NCBI GenBank assembly: GCA_009778175.1
Contig: WRKH01000320.1
Coordinates: 1 to 48,718 of the forward strand
Reading direction: 5' to 3'
From: Turicibacter sp.
GTDB lineage: Bacteria > Bacillota > Clostridia > Lachnospirales > WQUN01
Length of the DNA stretch: 48,718 nt
The position numbers and the translations under genes are program-made. The number at the start of each line of letters is the position of its first letter. The first letter of the stretch is position 1. Below the pieces are notes generated by a model. The model worked only from the letters and a program-made list of their open reading frames with translations. It ran no database searches and had not been told where the DNA came from. Below are positions 9,473 through 20,044 of the stretch, piece by piece.

Positions 9473-12400
9473 TTATGAGTCTGATTTCAACAGTTCACTA
9501 GCAAGATTCGCAAGACCAGTATAAAAATCCACAATGGCAGCCTCATCATTAGTTAGGGTCTCTATTCTAATCTCTCTGCTATACTTGTCATGCACACCTT
9601 GTGCCACCGATTCATATTTTTTGCAATTAGCCACAACATCTTCTTCGCTGATGTCAGTGTAATCTCCGTCTTCAACGGAATCAGACCTATATTTCTGCTC
9701 TTTCTTTAATCTATCATGGATTTTTTCATAATTGGGCAGTTCAATGAAAAGTTTAAACGCCGCAAATTCCATAAAATCAGCCAAATTTTTGATTTTCGTG
9801 TCTTCATGTTGGATGACTGTTTTTCTGGATGTAAACCTTTCTTTCTTCTTCTTGAAAAAGTCAAAATAGTACCATTTGCCGTCCTCGGAGGTTATTAAAT
9901 CGTACAGCATAAATTTATAGAAATCATTTTGCCATAGTTCGCTATTACGATTGTTGTTTTCTTCATCTATTAAGTTGTGCATAGCTTGCAAGGCAGATAA
10001 CATCGAGAGTAAGTCGCCTGTTAGCTTCATTTGTTTCCGCAAGAGTAATACGGCATTTTCCTTGCTGTCGGCTTTTAAACCGCTTGATTGTTCATGGTTC
10101 GGCTTAATTTCCTTGCTCTTGTCACCGAATTTGTCGCACAGTTGCTTGTAAAAGCCGTCTTTGACGATACGCCCATTATCATCGGTGTTGCTTTCGTCCG
10201 CTATGTAATCCTGCACAAATGCCCGAACTTCGTCTGACATCTCCCCTTCTGCTTGCACCTCAGATTTTTTTCCGTCTTTTTTGATAAGGGCAAAAGTGGG
10301 AAGTGGCAAATCAGTTTGTGGCAAATTTGCAACAATCACGTTAAATCCGCCATTGTCTTGCTCTTTGATTATGCCGTATTCTAGCCCTAAATCAAAGGCG
10401 TATTGTAGTTTGTCGCAAAATTCTTGTTCTTTTGGGTTGGTGTGCTCCTTCGTTCCAGCTTTTGCATAGCTCCAAGTCTCTTTGATAAATGGCGAAGGAT
10501 ATTCGAGATAGGGTGGGTACAATTCAGTTGATTCGTTGGTATGTACACCATTTGCCATATGTTTATAATATTCCAATTCATAATCCTTTATCCGAAAGTG
10601 CATCCACAACGGCAAACAGGCATACAAATCGTAACAGAATAGTGTATTTTCATCGGGGCTGTACATAATTTGACTTTTACTCACTCCTTGTGAAACGGCT
10701 GGCTGAAACTCATTTGACCAAGGATTTGTCCCCTTCCTCATACTGTCTGGCATTATGACATATTTAAATTCAAGCGTGGGTACGTTAGCAAGAGACATTC
10801 CACTCCAAGTGTTGTAGGCTACTGATGCTTTATTAAAAAGCGTATTAACTATTTCGTGTGCCAATCTCGATTTCACTTGCTGACTTTCGTCTCCGTATGC
10901 GTTGTCCAAATACTTAGATAATGAAGTTTGTGAATAATCTCCAAAATAAGACTCGACAAATTCACGAAAACTTTTAACGCAACGTGTTTCGGGGTTTGCC
11001 CTCTCCTCTGTCATTCTCCAATCATTTTTGTTACGAACAATTGTGTCCAAAAATCTAGTTGTAAAAGAGTTTAATTTGGCTCCGTCATACTCACTTATCT
11101 CGGTTCTCAACTTACTCGTTACTTTATTTTTAATATTTTGAAAGACATTATCGGACAAACTTAGTATATTATCGGGTTCCTCAACCTCAAAGACCTTGTA
11201 TTTAGTTTCCTTAACGTTGTAATCCATAATCTCGCCCAAACATTTTACAACATCACGAAAATACAAGTGGTGGTTCTCCAAATTTTTCCTTAGGTCATAA
11301 TTCAAGCCCTCTCTATCGTCCGCTCCCTTAAAATAGTGTTTCGTCAAGGCATCAGCTAATTTTATTTGCAGCTCATGTACGCAAATTTCTTTTAGCGTTT
11401 GTCTGTAAGTGTCTAAATTTCTCCTAAATTTCCCACCAAACAAACCAGGATTGTTAATCATAAATGTTACCTGGTCATCTAGGGTTCTCTTTTTTTCGTT
11501 ATAATCACTATTCGCCTTATTTTTGATGTTTTCCGCAAACTTCCGATATTCGTCAAACTTTTCTAGCAAGCCTTTGATATTTCCACCAGCATTTGAATTA
11601 CTTTCGATTATTTCCGCTAAATAGTATGGGCCTTTTGCATCATTTCCAAATATTTCGCTTGCCATACTGTTGCATTTGGAAATCACTTCGCCTTTAAGCT
11701 GATCATAGGATGGCAAATTATGGTTGGGCATTTTATTTCTGCAAGTGATTTCTATATTGTTCGCGAAATTCCTAATATCGCCTCTTGTAATTGTGTGTCT
11801 GCCGATTTCCCTCGCAACATACTGCCCAAATCTATTCAAAAGTGGCTGAATCAAAGTTTCAGGCTTAATTCCAAGTTCCTCTTCAAATTCGTCCACCTCT
11901 TTCTGTTCTAGTTTGGTTGGGTTTTGTTCTAACTTTTTCGTCATTTTGTTATATACGTTACCCACCAAATACTCCAAAATCGGCACATTGGGGAAATATA
12001 AAGAGGCTGCCCCCACGCCACAGTAAACATAATTTGCATTTCGAGGAAACCTTTTTGGGTCTTGCTTACCAAAAGTTGTACCCAAAGTGGCATCCTTGTT
12101 ATTAAGGAACGAGTCCACAAAAAACACATCTTGACCTTCTTTGTCCTTATCTGGACTTATAGTCTTAGTAACCAATGATATCATATTTTCCACAAAGATT
12201 TTTACGGCAAAATTTCGAGGATCGTCTTGCGGCATATCAGGAACTTCGCCACCAATAAGTGTACATCTTTCAAAAATATTTTCATGTGATGACACTGTTA
12301 AACCAGGGAATGTTGCGGTATATGTTTCCTGGATTTCTTTTATGGTCATATAGTAGTCGATTTCTTTTAATGCAGCATAGCCATTACGGTAGGCATACTC

Positions 12401-13081
12401 AATATTCTTTTGATCTTTGTGAACATTTGGTAGAAAAATACTGCCCATGATTTTGGTGTTTTGAAGTTGCAAATCCGCACAAATATGTCTCGCTAGATAG
12501 GAAACATCGACAACCAAGCCGCTACCAGTGCCACCGCCAATGCCTGCAACTATATAGATATAAAGATGCTTTCTAGTAACGTCTTTAAGCGCTGTTATAG
12601 AATCATGCAGTTTTTTATGAATTTGAGCAAAAACGGTGGGTTCGGACAATGTTAGTCTGCCAGCCAATCGCACTTGGTTTGCGCCGCTACCATCGAGATT
12701 TACCCTAAAACCTTTTTTAATAATATCCTTTATTTCCTGTGGCATCTTCTCCTCGTTATCAAACATAGCTCTGAGTTGCTCGCTGTGCAGTTTAATAAAC
12801 TCGGTTTCATCAACATCGCCGCCTTTCAAACGGTCGCTAAGTTCATTCGTCGCCGTGTCTAGGATAAGGAACTGGATTCGGTTAGGGTCGGGAGTGCCGA
12901 TATTTTTCGTCAAGGTTAATTTCAACTGACATACCGCCTCCTGCCCCATACCGCCCAGTCCAATAACAAGTACCTTCGAGTCCTCTCGCAAATACGAACT
13001 TGAATTTTTGCTTACAATACCTAGCTTGTTGGTACTTAATACATCCAATTCTTTCATGTCGCCTCTAGTTAAAACTGGCAT
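9473..13081 (-). CDS. Tubulin/FtsZ-superfamily-like protein B (1202 aa, with C-terminal extension)
   Basis: VLVIGLGGMGQEAV near N-terminus and IVAGIGGGTGSGLVVD tubulin signature loop; paralogous to the next gene; RBS AGGAGG. Confidence 0.82.
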   Translation of the reverse strand: MPVLTRGDMKELDVLSTNKLGIVSKNSSSYLREDSKVLVIGLGGMGQEAVCQLKLTLTKNIGTPDPNRIQFLILDTATNELSDRLKGGDVDETEFIKLHSEQLRAMFDNEEKMPQEIKDIIKKGFRVNLDGSGANQVRLAGRLTLSEPTVFAQIHKKLHDSITALKDVTRKHLYIYIVAGIGGGTGSGLVVDVSYLARHICADLQLQNTKIMGSIFLPNVHKDQKNIEYAYRNGYAALKEIDYYMTIKEIQETYTATFPGLTVSSHENIFERCTLIGGEVPDMPQDDPRNFAVKIFVENMISLVTKTISPDKDKEGQDVFFVDSFLNNKDATLGTTFGKQDPKRFPRNANYVYCGVGAASLYFPNVPILEYLVGNVYNKMTKKLEQNPTKLEQKEVDEFEEELGIKPETLIQPLLNRFGQYVAREIGRHTITRGDIRNFANNIEITCRNKMPNHNLPSYDQLKGEVISKCNSMASEIFGNDAKGPYYLAEIIESNSNAGGNIKGLLEKFDEYRKFAENIKNKANSDYNEKKRTLDDQVTFMINNPGLFGGKFRRNLDTYRQTLKEICVHELQIKLADALTKHYFKGADDREGLNYDLRKNLENHHLYFRDVVKCLGEIMDYNVKETKYKVFEVEEPDNILSLSDNVFQNIKNKVTSKLRTEISEYDGAKLNSFTTRFLDTIVRNKNDWRMTEERANPETRCVKSFREFVESYFGDYSQTSLSKYLDNAYGDESQQVKSRLAHEIVNTLFNKASVAYNTWSGMSLANVPTLEFKYVIMPDSMRKGTNPWSNEFQPAVSQGVSKSQIMYSPDENTLFCYDLYACLPLWMHFRIKDYELEYYKHMANGVHTNESTELYPPYLEYPSPFIKETWSYAKAGTKEHTNPKEQEFCDKLQYAFDLGLEYGIIKEQDNGGFNVIVANLPQTDLPLPTFALIKKDGKKSEVQAEGEMSDEVRAFVQDYIADESNTDDNGRIVKDGFYKQLCDKFGDKSKEIKPNHEQSSGLKADSKENAVLLLRKQMKLTGDLLSMLSALQAMHNLIDEENNNRNSELWQNDFYKFMLYDLITSEDGKWYYFDFFKKKKERFTSRKTVIQHEDTKIKNLADFMEFAAFKLFIELPNYEKIHDRLKKEQKYRSDSVEDGDYTDISEEDVVANCKKYESVAQGVHDKYSREIRIETLTNDEAAIVDFYTGLANLASELLKSDS

Positions 13082-13099
13082 AATATTACCTCCTGATTT

Positions 13100-16000
13100 T
13101 TATTTTTTATTTTCTGCATCTATCATGTTGTGCATAAACTGCAAGGCGGATAATGTCGAAAACAGTTCGCCCATTAGTCGCATTTGCTTACGCAACAGTA
13201 ATATTGCATTTTCTTTATTGTCAGCCAATAATCCTCCTGAGTGCGGATGATTTGGTTGAATTTCCTTACTAACCTTGCCGAACTTTTCACATAATGCCTT
13301 ATACAGGTTCTCCGACCTGACACGCTTGCCCACGGCGTTCTTTGGGTCGGCAATGTAAGTTTGCACAAATGCCTTAATTTCGCTTAACAAAGGCTCTTCT
13401 GGCGGCTGCATTTCAAAACTTGTGCCGTCTTTTTTGATAAGGTCAAAGGTGGGCTGTGGCAAGCCTGGTATATCAAAAATCTCTATGCTAAATCCACGCT
13501 CCTCCTGCTCGATTATCCCATATTCAATCCCCAAGTCAAAGGCGTATTGTAGCTTTTGGCAATATTCTTCTTCTTGTAGATTGACGTATGTAACTCCTGA
13601 ATGTTCCCACGCCTCTTTAATGAATGGCGAGGGATATTCTATGTATGGTGGATTCATGTTCGCTGACTCGTTTGTATGTATGCCGCTTGCCATGTGTTTG
13701 TAGTATTCTATTTCGTAATCCTTTATCCGTAAGTGCATCCACAACGGCAAACAAGCGTACAAATCGTAACAGGAGATTGTATTCTCGTCAGGGCTGTACA
13801 CGGTTTCAATTCGGTTCATTCGTTGTGAAGAAATGGCTGGCTTAAACACATCTGACCAAGGATTTGTACCGTGCGACATACTCTCTGGTAGCGTAACATA
13901 CTTAAATTCAAGCGTGGGTATGTTGGCAAGAGACATTGTACTCCAAGTGTTGTAGGCTACTGATGCCTTGTTAAAAAGTGTATTGATTATTTCGTGTGCT
14001 AGTCTAGCTTTTACCTGCTGGCTTTCGTCTCCGTATGCAAGTTCTAAATACCTCGATAATGAAGTTCGTGAATACTCCTCAAAAGAATCCTTAACGAACT
14101 CACGAAAACTTTTAACGCAGCGTGTTTCGAATTTTACCCTCTCCTCTGTCATTCGCCAATCATCTTTGTTGTTGATAATTTCGCCCAAAAAGCGAAATGT
14201 AAAAGTGTTTAATTTGTCGCCGTTGTAACTCTCTATTTCTTGCTGTAAATGCGATGACACTTTGTCTTTGATATTTTGGAAGATTGGGTCGTCTAAACTC
14301 AACAAGTTATCCGTTTTGATAACATCGAAGATTTCGTTTTTGTTATAGTTGACGTTGTGCTTCATAATTCCGTCCAAATGCCTGACAATATCGCAAAAAG
14401 GTAGATAGTCGTTGAGCAGACAAGCCTTTAATTCGTGGTTCAAGCCGAATCTATCTGATTCTTCCTTAAAATAGCCGTCTGTTAGGGTTTGGACTAATTT
14501 TATTTCCAGCTCGTGCATACAGATTTCTTTTAGTGTTTCTTTGTAAGCCACCAAATTAGCCCTAAAAGGGTCGTACTTAAACAAACCGCCCTTGTCGCCC
14601 ATCATAAGCGACATAATTTCTTCTAGCTTTAATTTTTTGGCACTGTAATCTTTTTCCGTCTGACTTTTAATATATTCAGCCACCGCCCAATAACCTCTAA
14701 ATTTTTTGAGCAAGCCTGTGATATTGCCGCTACTCTCGATTATTTTCGCTAGATAATATGGGCCTTTGTCAGGATTTTCAAATATTGCATTTGCTTTGCG
14801 GCTGCATATGGAAATCACTTCGCCAACAAATTGTTTATAGGATTCCAAGCGGAAATTGGGCATTTGGCTTCTGCAAACGAGTTCTATATTGCTCGTGATT
14901 TTTTTGATATTGTCTTTTATAATTGTGTGTTTGTCTATTTCACGCTCAACATATTGTCCAAATCTTCTCAAAAGCGGCTTAATTAAGGTTTTTGGGTCTA
15001 TTTCCAATGCCGCCTCAAATTCGTCTACTTCTTTTTGGGTTACTTTGTCAGCGTTTTCGATTAGCCGCTCCGTCATTTTGTTGTACACGCTACCCACCAA
15101 ATACTCCAAAATCGGCACATTGGGGAAATATAAAGAAGCTGCTCCCACGCCACAGTAAACATAATTTGCATTTCGAGGAAACCTTTTTGGGTCTTGAACA
15201 CCAAAAGTATGACCCAAAGCGGCATCCTGGTTATTAAGGAATGAGTCCACAAAAAACACATCATCTTCGCTTTTGGGTTTTGTAACCAGCGACATCAAAT
15301 TTTCCACACAGGTTTTTACGGCACGCTCTCGATTTTTTGTTGTTGGTATATCAAGAATTTCGCCACCAATAAGTGTACATCGGTCAAAAATATTTTCATG
15401 TGATGACACTGCTAAACCAGGAAACTGTTGTGTGTACGTCTCTCCAATATCCTTTATGTTCATGTAATAGTCGATTTCCTTTAATGCGGCGTAACCGTTC
15501 CTATAAACATATGAGATGTTGAACTGACCCCTATGCACGTTGGGCAGAAAGATATTGCCCATGATTTTGGTATTTCTAAGTCCCATTTCTTCGCAAATAT
15601 GCCTTACCAAATAGGGAAAATCCACAATCAAGCCACTACCAGTGCCACCGCCAATACCTGCAACTATATAGATATAAAGATTTTTTGCGGTTTCCATTCG
15701 AAGATATTTTATAGTATCACGAAGTTTTTCAGTAATATACTTAAAAATAGAGGGTTCGGACAATGTTACTCTGCCTGCCAGCCGCACTTGGTTTGCACCG
15801 CTACCATCGAGATTTACCCTAAAATCGTCTCCAATAATATCCTTTATTTCTTGTGGCATAAATTCCCTATTGTCGAACATCACTTGCAACTGCTCGCTGT
15901 GCAAGCTAATAAATTCGCCCTCGTCAATATCGCCCATACTCAAACGGTCGCTAAGTTCATTCGCCGCTGTGTCTAGGATTAGGAATTGGATTAGGTTAGG

Positions 16001-16201
16001 ATCGAGAGTGCCGATATTTTTCGTCAAAGTCGATTTCAATCGACAAACCGTCTCCTGCCCCATACCGCCCAGTCCGATAACAAGCACTTTCGAGTCCTCT
16101 CGCAGGTGCGAACTGGAATTTTTGCTTACAATGCCTAGATTGTTGCTGACTAACACATTCAATTCTTTCATGTCGCTGTTGCTTAAAACAGAATATTGCA
16201 T
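13100..16201 (-). CDS. Tubulin/FtsZ-superfamily-like protein A (1033 aa)
   Basis: VLVIGLGGMGQETV and IVAGIGGGTGSGLIVD; colinear similarity with 9473-13081 over most of its length; RBS AGGAGGGG. Confidence 0.82.
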   Translation of the reverse strand: MQYSVLSNSDMKELNVLVSNNLGIVSKNSSSHLREDSKVLVIGLGGMGQETVCRLKSTLTKNIGTLDPNLIQFLILDTAANELSDRLSMGDIDEGEFISLHSEQLQVMFDNREFMPQEIKDIIGDDFRVNLDGSGANQVRLAGRVTLSEPSIFKYITEKLRDTIKYLRMETAKNLYIYIVAGIGGGTGSGLIVDFPYLVRHICEEMGLRNTKIMGNIFLPNVHRGQFNISYVYRNGYAALKEIDYYMNIKDIGETYTQQFPGLAVSSHENIFDRCTLIGGEILDIPTTKNRERAVKTCVENLMSLVTKPKSEDDVFFVDSFLNNQDAALGHTFGVQDPKRFPRNANYVYCGVGAASLYFPNVPILEYLVGSVYNKMTERLIENADKVTQKEVDEFEAALEIDPKTLIKPLLRRFGQYVEREIDKHTIIKDNIKKITSNIELVCRSQMPNFRLESYKQFVGEVISICSRKANAIFENPDKGPYYLAKIIESSGNITGLLKKFRGYWAVAEYIKSQTEKDYSAKKLKLEEIMSLMMGDKGGLFKYDPFRANLVAYKETLKEICMHELEIKLVQTLTDGYFKEESDRFGLNHELKACLLNDYLPFCDIVRHLDGIMKHNVNYNKNEIFDVIKTDNLLSLDDPIFQNIKDKVSSHLQQEIESYNGDKLNTFTFRFLGEIINNKDDWRMTEERVKFETRCVKSFREFVKDSFEEYSRTSLSRYLELAYGDESQQVKARLAHEIINTLFNKASVAYNTWSTMSLANIPTLEFKYVTLPESMSHGTNPWSDVFKPAISSQRMNRIETVYSPDENTISCYDLYACLPLWMHLRIKDYEIEYYKHMASGIHTNESANMNPPYIEYPSPFIKEAWEHSGVTYVNLQEEEYCQKLQYAFDLGIEYGIIEQEERGFSIEIFDIPGLPQPTFDLIKKDGTSFEMQPPEEPLLSEIKAFVQTYIADPKNAVGKRVRSENLYKALCEKFGKVSKEIQPNHPHSGGLLADNKENAILLLRKQMRLMGELFSTLSALQFMHNMIDAENKK

Positions 16202-16219
16202 AATATCCCCTCCTGATTT

Positions 16220-18661
16220 TTATAATAACCTTTTTTCTATTTTGGAAAATTCAATTTTGTAAAGCCTGTCTTCGTCGTTAGATTCCAGATATATCGTGTT
16301 CTTACCTGAAAAAGTCTGCCATTTTTTATTGGTTCGATTCTTATTTTTGTCCACTACCCAAAAATCCTTGCTAAAAGGCTTGCCAACAAGTGTTACATTT
16401 TGGATAAAGGGTAATATCTCATTGTCTGGTTTAGATGGGAATAATGTATCATCTTCGATTATTTTTATTAGTTGCACTGGCGGTTTTTGGAATTTTGTCA
16501 TTGTGCCTATACTGATTGCCTCTTTTCCTTCTACGTACCAATCTTTGTCGTTCTCTTGAATGGACAACGCTAACTTAAACGGATGCCCAATCTTCATGTT
16601 CCGTGAAATCACATAAGCCGCAATCCCACCAACCACCAACACCGCACCAACCACAATCACAGCAATAATCCACCGTGCAATCATGGAATTAACCTCTACA
16701 TTCACAACATGAGTATACAAATCAACATTCCCATCGCTAACGATAATCCGCAACGTATCGCCGCCAGCATCAAAAAACTCCAAATTCAACATAGACCCAA
16801 CTACCGCCGCACTAAACTCCGCCGTCGCCAACTCTCGCTCCACACGAAAAGACAAAGCCCGATCATCCGAAACGACAAAATGTTCGTCCAAATCATAACT
16901 AGCCGTCTCGGCTCTTCCGCCGAAAACTGTACGTGAAATATCAGTTGGAAAAGTGCTTGTTATCGTGGGCAAAATGGTAACAACTCGGTGCGGCTCACTT
17001 GACAGGACAACAACGCCCCTATCCTCCAAAACTGCCACAAATTCATATTGCCCCACCTGTTCAAACAGATAATCAACTGTAAAAATGCCCCCTGCCATTT
17101 CTTCTATACTAAGGGAAATCGTTTCCAGCATATTGCCGTTAAAATACACCCTCACGGCGGCGTGAGCATCTTGCAGAAACGGCGGTAAATTCACGATATT
17201 TTCGCCTACATTGGAAGTCCGCAAATTCACGGCAATCGGAATTTCATTACCTATAAGTGCCTGTGCTTGGCTTTCCACGACAAGCACAGGATTTGCCACA
17301 ACTATCTCAATCGGTTCACTAACAATGTCCATTCTGTCGTTTGACAAAAATATGCGAATCGTGTAAGTCCCTGCCATGTTAAAAATATCAACATCAAGGT
17401 CAAAATTAAACGCCGTACTGGACGGATTTAAGCTACCCAACAACAAAGTGGCAACGCCACGTGGATCGATAACCTCAACGTGCGTCCTCGAAACAGCATC
17501 TTCGTAAATCTGCGTGGACGTTATAATTAAATCCCTTTCGTTGTTGAACAAAAACGCATCAAAATTGAGATTTTCGCTAAAATCCAAGTAAATACGTTCG
17601 TCCGCAAGGGTCGTCTGCAACGAGATGTCGAACAGGATTATCTCTGTTATGCTAACGGTTCTGCCAGGCGGCCCAAATGCGTGGACTACCCAATCTCCGC
17701 CTATCGGTTCAATGAGTTTTATATTGATTGTCATGCTGGACGAGTCCACAATAACTCGCTCCGAATCGTTTAGCACATCAACGCCAGTTTCCGTAAGTAA
17801 TTGAGAAATGCCGATATTTGCACCAGCCGTGCCGCTTACGATTGTGATGTTCGCCTCTCTGACGGCTTGCCCATAAATGTGGAAATGATGCTGTAATTGC
17901 CCATCTGAATCGAATTCGCCTGGCTCTGGCTCTGGTGGGGGAATTTCGTCGAACAAATCGGTAAATATCTGTGCAAAAAGTTCTGGCAAGCCATCTGTCG
18001 AGGTAACGACAATGCTCCTGCCGCCTGTTGTTTCGGATAGGTCTAGCAGAAATTCCGCATCCACGCCAAAATCCACAGAGTCTAGTCCAATGGTATGAAT
18101 AGGAATACCAGCAGCGGCAAAGGCATCTCGTGCATCGTTTGAGTTCTGTCGAGACAATTCCGCCAAGGCAGGTGTACTCATTTCGATAACGCCGTCTGTA
18201 AAGAGTAGAACGCCCTTTCTGTCGGCATCGCTGTCGGCTAAAATTTCATATGCCACCTGCAAAGCATCGCCGATATTCGTCCAGGACGACCAAGCGTTAA
18301 ATCCAGGAATGTTGTTGTTATTTATGTCGTCCAGCGTCCTGGAAAATTCTTCCCTTCCCTCATCACTTCGTACATTGGTGGATTGCAAAACGGTACGCAC
18401 CGCTTCGTTGTAGATAACCAGTGAAATATTGGTATCGGAAAAAGTTGGCGACAGAAAGCCAAAAATCCTAGCACCCTCGGTGGACGTGCGCGACATATCC
18501 GCCGCCGCTGGGTCTGTAAAATTCATGGATCCGCTAACGTCCAGCAGTATAACAAATTCAACGGAAGCATCGCCGTCATCGACGAAAGCGGCTTGTACAG
18601 GCGTGAAAATAAATGCCAGTATTGCCAAGATGACTGCACATTTGATTGATGTTTTACTCAT
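16220..18661 (-). CDS. Secreted/membrane vWA-domain protein with C-terminal TM and cytoplasmic domain
   Basis: Signal peptide; MIDAS-like LDVSGSMNFTDP and LLFTDGV; TM WIIAVIVVGAVLVVGGIAAYVI; ATG 18661 preceded by GAGGG. Confidence 0.87.
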   Translation of the reverse strand: MSKTSIKCAVILAILAFIFTPVQAAFVDDGDASVEFVILLDVSGSMNFTDPAAADMSRTSTEGARIFGFLSPTFSDTNISLVIYNEAVRTVLQSTNVRSDEGREEFSRTLDDINNNNIPGFNAWSSWTNIGDALQVAYEILADSDADRKGVLLFTDGVIEMSTPALAELSRQNSNDARDAFAAAGIPIHTIGLDSVDFGVDAEFLLDLSETTGGRSIVVTSTDGLPELFAQIFTDLFDEIPPPEPEPGEFDSDGQLQHHFHIYGQAVREANITIVSGTAGANIGISQLLTETGVDVLNDSERVIVDSSSMTINIKLIEPIGGDWVVHAFGPPGRTVSITEIILFDISLQTTLADERIYLDFSENLNFDAFLFNNERDLIITSTQIYEDAVSRTHVEVIDPRGVATLLLGSLNPSSTAFNFDLDVDIFNMAGTYTIRIFLSNDRMDIVSEPIEIVVANPVLVVESQAQALIGNEIPIAVNLRTSNVGENIVNLPPFLQDAHAAVRVYFNGNMLETISLSIEEMAGGIFTVDYLFEQVGQYEFVAVLEDRGVVVLSSEPHRVVTILPTITSTFPTDISRTVFGGRAETASYDLDEHFVVSDDRALSFRVERELATAEFSAAVVGSMLNLEFFDAGGDTLRIIVSDGNVDLYTHVVNVEVNSMIARWIIAVIVVGAVLVVGGIAAYVISRNMKIGHPFKLALSIQENDKDWYVEGKEAISIGTMTKFQKPPVQLIKIIEDDTLFPSKPDNEILPFIQNVTLVGKPFSKDFWVVDKNKNRTNKKWQTFSGKNTIYLESNDEDRLYKIEFSKIEKRLL

Positions 18662-18714
18662 AATATCCCTCATTCTTATGATATTTTTTTGTTGATATAT
18701 TGAGGTTTTGGGGT

Positions 18715-18740
18715 TTCGTTGAATTGATATTTCTGCGAAA
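18715..18740 (+). repeat. Left 26-bp inverted repeat (candidate tyrosine-recombinase core site)
   Basis: ttcgttgaattgatatttctgcgaaa; exact reverse complement at 20444-20469. Confidence 0.93.
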
Positions 18741-18751
18741 AATTAGCGAAA

Positions 18752-18783
18752 ACAACAAAAAAGCCCAGTTTTTGGGCTTTTTA
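18752..18783. terminator. Bidirectional intrinsic terminator
   Basis: aaaaaagcccagtttttgggctttttt-type hairpin with A and T tracts between integrase and operon. Confidence 0.75.
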
Positions 18784-18867
18784 AAATGTGCTACCAGTAT
18801 TTTGACGGCGTATTTGAATACAAATTCTACAAAAAATCAATTTTTTGTGCGGAAAGCCAATAAAAAT

Positions 18868-18924
18868 GTGCGGGTCAAGGGGCGCGCTCCTTGCGGGGTG
18901 TGGGGCAGCGCCCCACGGTTTTAA
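18868..18924. repeat. Dispersed modular GC-rich hairpin repeat, copy 1
   Basis: gtgcgggtcaaggggcgcgctccttgcggggtgtggggcagcgccccacggttttaa. Confidence 0.85.
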
Positions 18925-18937
18925 GGTTTTGGGATAC

Positions 18938-20044
18938 CTAGAATAACGCCGTTAATTTTTCCATATTGCACCGCTTCATATCAAAAGAGGGATGTACATA
19001 CGTATCTAGCGTTGTATGTACGTTGGAATGTCCCAAAATTTCGCTAAGAGTCTTTATTTCAAAACCAAGAGCAACACATCTTGTTGCAAATGTGTGTCGC
19101 AACGCGTGAAAATTCGCATTTTTTACGCCGCAATGGGACAAGTAATATTTTAGGCGATTTTGCAAGGTTCGTGGCTCGATGTACTTGTTAATCTGCCCAG
19201 TTAGCAAATATCTGTCGTTAATATCGGATTTTGGGCGAAATTCCTGTAATTTGTCGATTAAACATTGTGGCAATGGGATTGTACGTGCCGAAAAATTACT
19301 CTTTGGGTCGGTGGTAATTATTTTTGTTCTTGTGTCGGAATTGCCGATTATTTGTATACGTTGCATGGTGCGATTGACGGTCAACACGCCGCTATTTAAG
19401 GAAATGTCGCTCCATAGCAACGCACAGACTTCGCCGATTCTTAATCCTGTGTACAAACATAAATAAACGCCCAACTTGCTTTCATCCATGTCGGCACATA
19501 GATATTTTTCTAAAACAGTCTGCTCATCTATGGATAAAACTCGCATATTTGAGGGCTTTTCCTTGGGCAAGGTTACATTTATATTGACGTTGGCAATGAG
19601 TGATTCATTTTGGGCAAATCGCAGGGCGGATTTTATTATAGATAGGAGGATTTTTACTGTTTGGAGGGAGAGCGGCTGGGGATTTTCGGTAATTTTCAGC
19701 TTATTTGCAACAAATTCACTTATTGCAGCGTTTGTGATTTCCGATAGCGGACGGTTGCCCAAAATGGGCTTGATGTGCTTGTTTATAAGGTTGTGATATT
19801 TTACGAATGACGATTCTTTTAGCCTGATTTGGGAATTTTCGAGCCAGTTATCAAGCAGGATTCCGAAACTGATAGTGGGGGCTACATATAATAAGGAAGC
19901 GAACATTTTGTCCTTTACGTCCTTATAGGAATAAGCATAAAAATACGCATAAACAGGCTTGCCCAAAGCGTTATAGCCTTTAATAACACGGGCTTCCCAG
20001 CGGCCGTCTTTGCGTTTGTAGATATTTTCGCCACGTTTTGCCAT
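18938..20044 (-). CDS. Tyrosine recombinase / phage-type integrase (Tn916-Int-like architecture)
   Basis: N-terminal AP2-like KRKDGRWEARVIKGYNALGKP; catalytic TGLRIGE, HALRHTFAT, LGHSNVHTTLDTYVH; ATG 20044 with AAAGAGGAG. Confidence 0.93.
   Translation of the reverse strand: MAKRGENIYKRKDGRWEARVIKGYNALGKPVYAYFYAYSYKDVKDKMFASLLYVAPTISFGILLDNWLENSQIRLKESSFVKYHNLINKHIKPILGNRPLSEITNAAISEFVANKLKITENPQPLSLQTVKILLSIIKSALRFAQNESLIANVNINVTLPKEKPSNMRVLSIDEQTVLEKYLCADMDESKLGVYLCLYTGLRIGEVCALLWSDISLNSGVLTVNRTMQRIQIIGNSDTRTKIITTDPKSNFSARTIPLPQCLIDKLQEFRPKSDINDRYLLTGQINKYIEPRTLQNRLKYYLSHCGVKNANFHALRHTFATRCVALGFEIKTLSEILGHSNVHTTLDTYVHPSFDMKRCNMEKLTALF

Noticed and set aside
11917-12105. Conserved plus-strand ORFs at 11917-12105 and 14992-15237
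   Set aside because: Similarity to each other is explained by antisense overlap with the near-identical tract of the two tubulin-like genes.
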